Shown: piece after piece, positions 61,221 through 64,000 of the stretch
Position numbering within the stretch: position 1 is the first letter of the stretch
How the letters are laid out: each line of letters opens with the position of its first letter
NCBI GenBank assembly: GCA_963691655.1
Contig: OY829326.1
Span: 53,313,776-53,377,775, forward strand
Direction of reading: 5' to 3'
Origin: Toxonevra muliebris
Lineage: Eukaryota; Arthropoda; Insecta; Diptera; Pallopteridae
DNA length: 64,000 nt
The notes under the pieces: model-generated
What the model saw: the letters and a program-made list of their open reading frames with translations, nothing else
The model's database searches: none
Told to the model about the DNA's origin: nothing
Position numbers and translations under genes: made by a program

Positions 61221-64000
61221 GTTCCCACTCATGTACTTATTGGTTGCAAATCATTTGCCCATGGAAGATTGTTATGCTAAAAAAGAACGTGACAACGACA
61301 GTAAAAGCTTTTGGCGTAACAGATTAGACTCCAGTGCATTAAGTGCAAATTAGTTTATGCGGGGATGTGGTAGCAAGTAAAGGTACAGCCTTTTTTTTAT
61401 AAGCCGAGAAGTATGAAAAGCCATGAATAGCGCAAAACAAACTCAACCAATACCGGGAAGTTCGGCATTACCGCATCGATTTAAGTAAACTATTTGCAAA
61501 GTTCTAAAAGCCTAAATATTCTTATCATTACAGAGCATTATTATTAGATGAACACGGAATGTCAATAGTTCCCATTAACTCCTAATGTCGTTCCACAGTG
61601 TTCAATGAGTCTTTTAGAATGTTGTACTTACAAATCCATTTCTTCTTTCTGCGTTATATGATTTGGAAAATTTACCGATTTTGCATTTCCTGTTGATGAT
61701 CATTTGACATTAATTGACAAAGCGTGGTTTAATAACGCATCTGTCGTTAGCTCTGGTACCCGAAAAACAATACCAACATTTTGGTTCTGGACGCGATATA
61801 ATATTGGTTAAATGGAAAAGATATGACAGTTAAATTAGTTTGTAATTGACTAGCTTAAAAAAATTTTAAAAAGTGATTCTACTGTTGATAAGAAGATACT
61901 GTTTCGATAGTATTCGATTGAATTTCCATTGGCATTTTTTTTCTAAAATTGGATCATCATCGACAATTAAAAACAAATAGTATTGAAAATTAAGTAAGGG
62001 TATGAGACGGGTTTTGTTTTTGAGCCATAAATTTTCACTATTTAAACCAATCGGATAAACATCCTATATATCTATATACTGTAGGAAAGGTAATGAAAAT
62101 ACGTAATTTTTATCCGACGAAAGTATGGTGATTCCATTGGCACGCAAAATATTATGACCAATTTCCTGAGTATGTGTATTTTTGCCAAAAAAAATTTGTA
62201 CCTGGGTATGAGACACCTACAAAAATCCACTAATAATTAAAAAATATGAAGTAAAAACTTCATAGCTAAGTATTTATAAACATAAATTTATTTATTTTGT
62301 AGGCCTTCAGTGGCTTAGATAAAAAGAAACGGTAGTGTTTATTCATCATCTCCCTCTTAGTCATCGTCTTTTCCATCCAAATCGCTATCGCAATGTTTGC
62401 ATACTTTAAATAAACAGGCCGCTTGCATGTGATTCATTTTATGGACGATTTTATTTTTTGGGGTTTACATGGCTAAAAATACAAAAAAATTGGATCAAAA
62501 CACTAGTTAAGTGGTGTCTTATACACGATGATATGCTGGGTCTCTCGCAAAATATACGAAAAATACTAAATGCTAATGCATAACACTCACCTTTTTTAAT
62601 TCATTCACTCGGAAAATATATCATTTTGAAAAAAATCCAAAATTCCTCATTCGGGTGTTGCTAAAAATTTTGTTTTGAAAAATATTAAGATGAAAGCGTG
62701 TGTTTTGAAAAGTTTTTAGTCCGGTGCTTTAATGAAAGAGTCATGAACAATATTTTAAACATTTGCTATGTAGGCAACTCTATTATCGTTAATACGATTC
62801 GCTGATCTCAAAAACAAACGGAAGTCAACTGCTATGTGCAAAAATCACTTGTTGCTAGTCGTTTGTCGTGATCACTTGTGCATTTATATTTTGATTGAAG
62901 CGGGAGAGCGAGTGTACAAAGATACAAATGAATATTGTACGTCGAGAGATAGACAGACGTGATTGTTGTTGTTTTATCTTAGCAAAATATCATAGTTGCT
63001 CACGAGCGCGCGCCATTTTTTCTTTATCGCTATTTATCATCGTTACGCACAACGGTTTACGGGCAACATACAACAACAAATTTTGGATGCAACGCAGCCG
63101 CAGTGACGCCGTCTTATTTTTGTTGTTTTATTGTTAATTTTTTAATTTTTCGAAATATTTCGCATAAACGCTTGTTTGTTTTGTTTCTCACTGTGTTTTT
63201 GGTGTGTGAGTACGCGATTTTTTAATGGAATTCAAAATGCATGAGCGCACATTTTATTGTTGTGATTTATAATTGTTTATTATTATTACCATTATTATTG
63301 TTATTCTATGTATACATACCTACATATTACAATAACAACACTGTGTTGTTGCTGTTTTTTGCATTAATAACTATCATTAAATGAATAGGTATGCCAGTAT
63401 ATACTATTTTACAATAGTTACAAGTGAATGTTGTTGCTGTAATGTAAACTCTTTGGAGTTGAATTGAAAAATAAGTAATAAAAAGATTTTTTTTAAAGCT
63501 AATAACTGAAATTATAAATTTTAATCACACGATACGCCACATCTGTATGCCAACTACCGGCGGTCGCTTACATGTACGAGATTGTTTGTGCTTTATTGGA
63601 ATTTGAAGTATTGGTTTTGAAATATTAAATATTTAGTACGAAAAATGGTATGTATGAAATAGGTATTTATTCTTGATTTTGCAATTTACTTTTATTTATG
63701 CGTTTTAGAATTTATGTATAATTAAGTGTTTTTTAAATACGGTTGCGGTTTCTGTGCTGTCGATTTGCTATAAAGTTAAATATGAAAAAGTTACTTTCGC
63801 AGAGCATAAAATAAGACTATTTTAATATTAAAATGATGGTATGCCGATTAATATGTGTAAAGTTGTGGTTATATTGGGAGTATGCTCGGCAAACACCATG
63901 AAATTGTTGTTGTACCAACCACGATATGCTCGGTGTTTGTACACCGAGCACGCCGAGTTTCCAGGGTTACAATGAGCTATTTTACAAAACAGTACCAATC

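Larger units (their letters stand above)
52901..64000. other. Upstream intergenic or 5' intronic DNA
   Basis: No coding exon is supported. It contains a concentration of transposon remains (54.0, 55.4-56.0, 56.4-57.0, 57.15-57.37, 57.6-57.76, 59.2-61.2 kb), CAA repeats at 58080-58190, and AT-rich filler. The stretch 61230-64000 shows no element or gene that I recognise. Confidence 0.6.

Noticed and set aside
1..64000. CRISPR, rRNA, intact tRNA or bacterial-type operons
   Set aside because: No regularly spaced repeats, no rRNA-like segment, no complete cloverleaf; intron structure and composition are those of a fly genome.

Overview
This window looks like AT-rich nuclear DNA from a brachyceran (schizophoran) fly. 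The clues are one gene with very long introns and CAG/CAA/AAC-rich exons, degenerate non-LTR retrotransposon pieces of a type common in such flies, and many short terminal-inverted-repeat elements. I see no prokaryotic gene, rRNA, CRISPR array or operon. The species call is an inference from composition and repeat content, not from a marker gene.

The only gene I can support runs on the minus strand from about 51.8 kb down to about 0.65 kb. Seven coding exons join in a consistent frame: 51782-51343, 14691-14490, 14340-14157, 13509-13447, 12730-11802, 6728-4613 and 1418-649. The model encodes about 1567 residues. Exons 1-3 carry a RhoGAP domain whose spacing resembles the ARHGAP20/TAGAP group. 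Exon 4 and the start of exon 5 are an ordered-looking extension. The rest (residues ~300-1567) is mostly disordered: an acidic stretch, Ala/Ser and Gly runs, a basic patch, then a roughly 700-residue Q/N/S/T-rich region and a Ser/Thr/Gln-rich tail. The link from exon 6 to exon 7 is the weakest junction. Two shorter C-termini are possible, ending at 11760 and at 4566. The presumed arginine finger is kept, but the usually conserved Asn of the GAP motif is replaced by Ala.

Intron 1 (about 36.7 kb) interrupts the RhoGAP domain. Together with the 12 kb upstream of the start codon it holds a graveyard of mobile elements: hAT-type elements with 8-bp duplications, piggyBac-like elements at TTAA, several MITE families, a foldback element, LINE remnants (reverse transcriptase and RNase H parts) and a three-copy unclassified repeat. 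Near 59.8-61.2 kb one element is inserted inside another, with a 10-bp target duplication.

I did not find a clear new biological system. The best leads are the altered GAP active site, the variable C-terminus with a tandem NAGNAG acceptor, the near-perfect 47-bp hairpin at 57.2-57.4 kb, and the nested and foldback elements.
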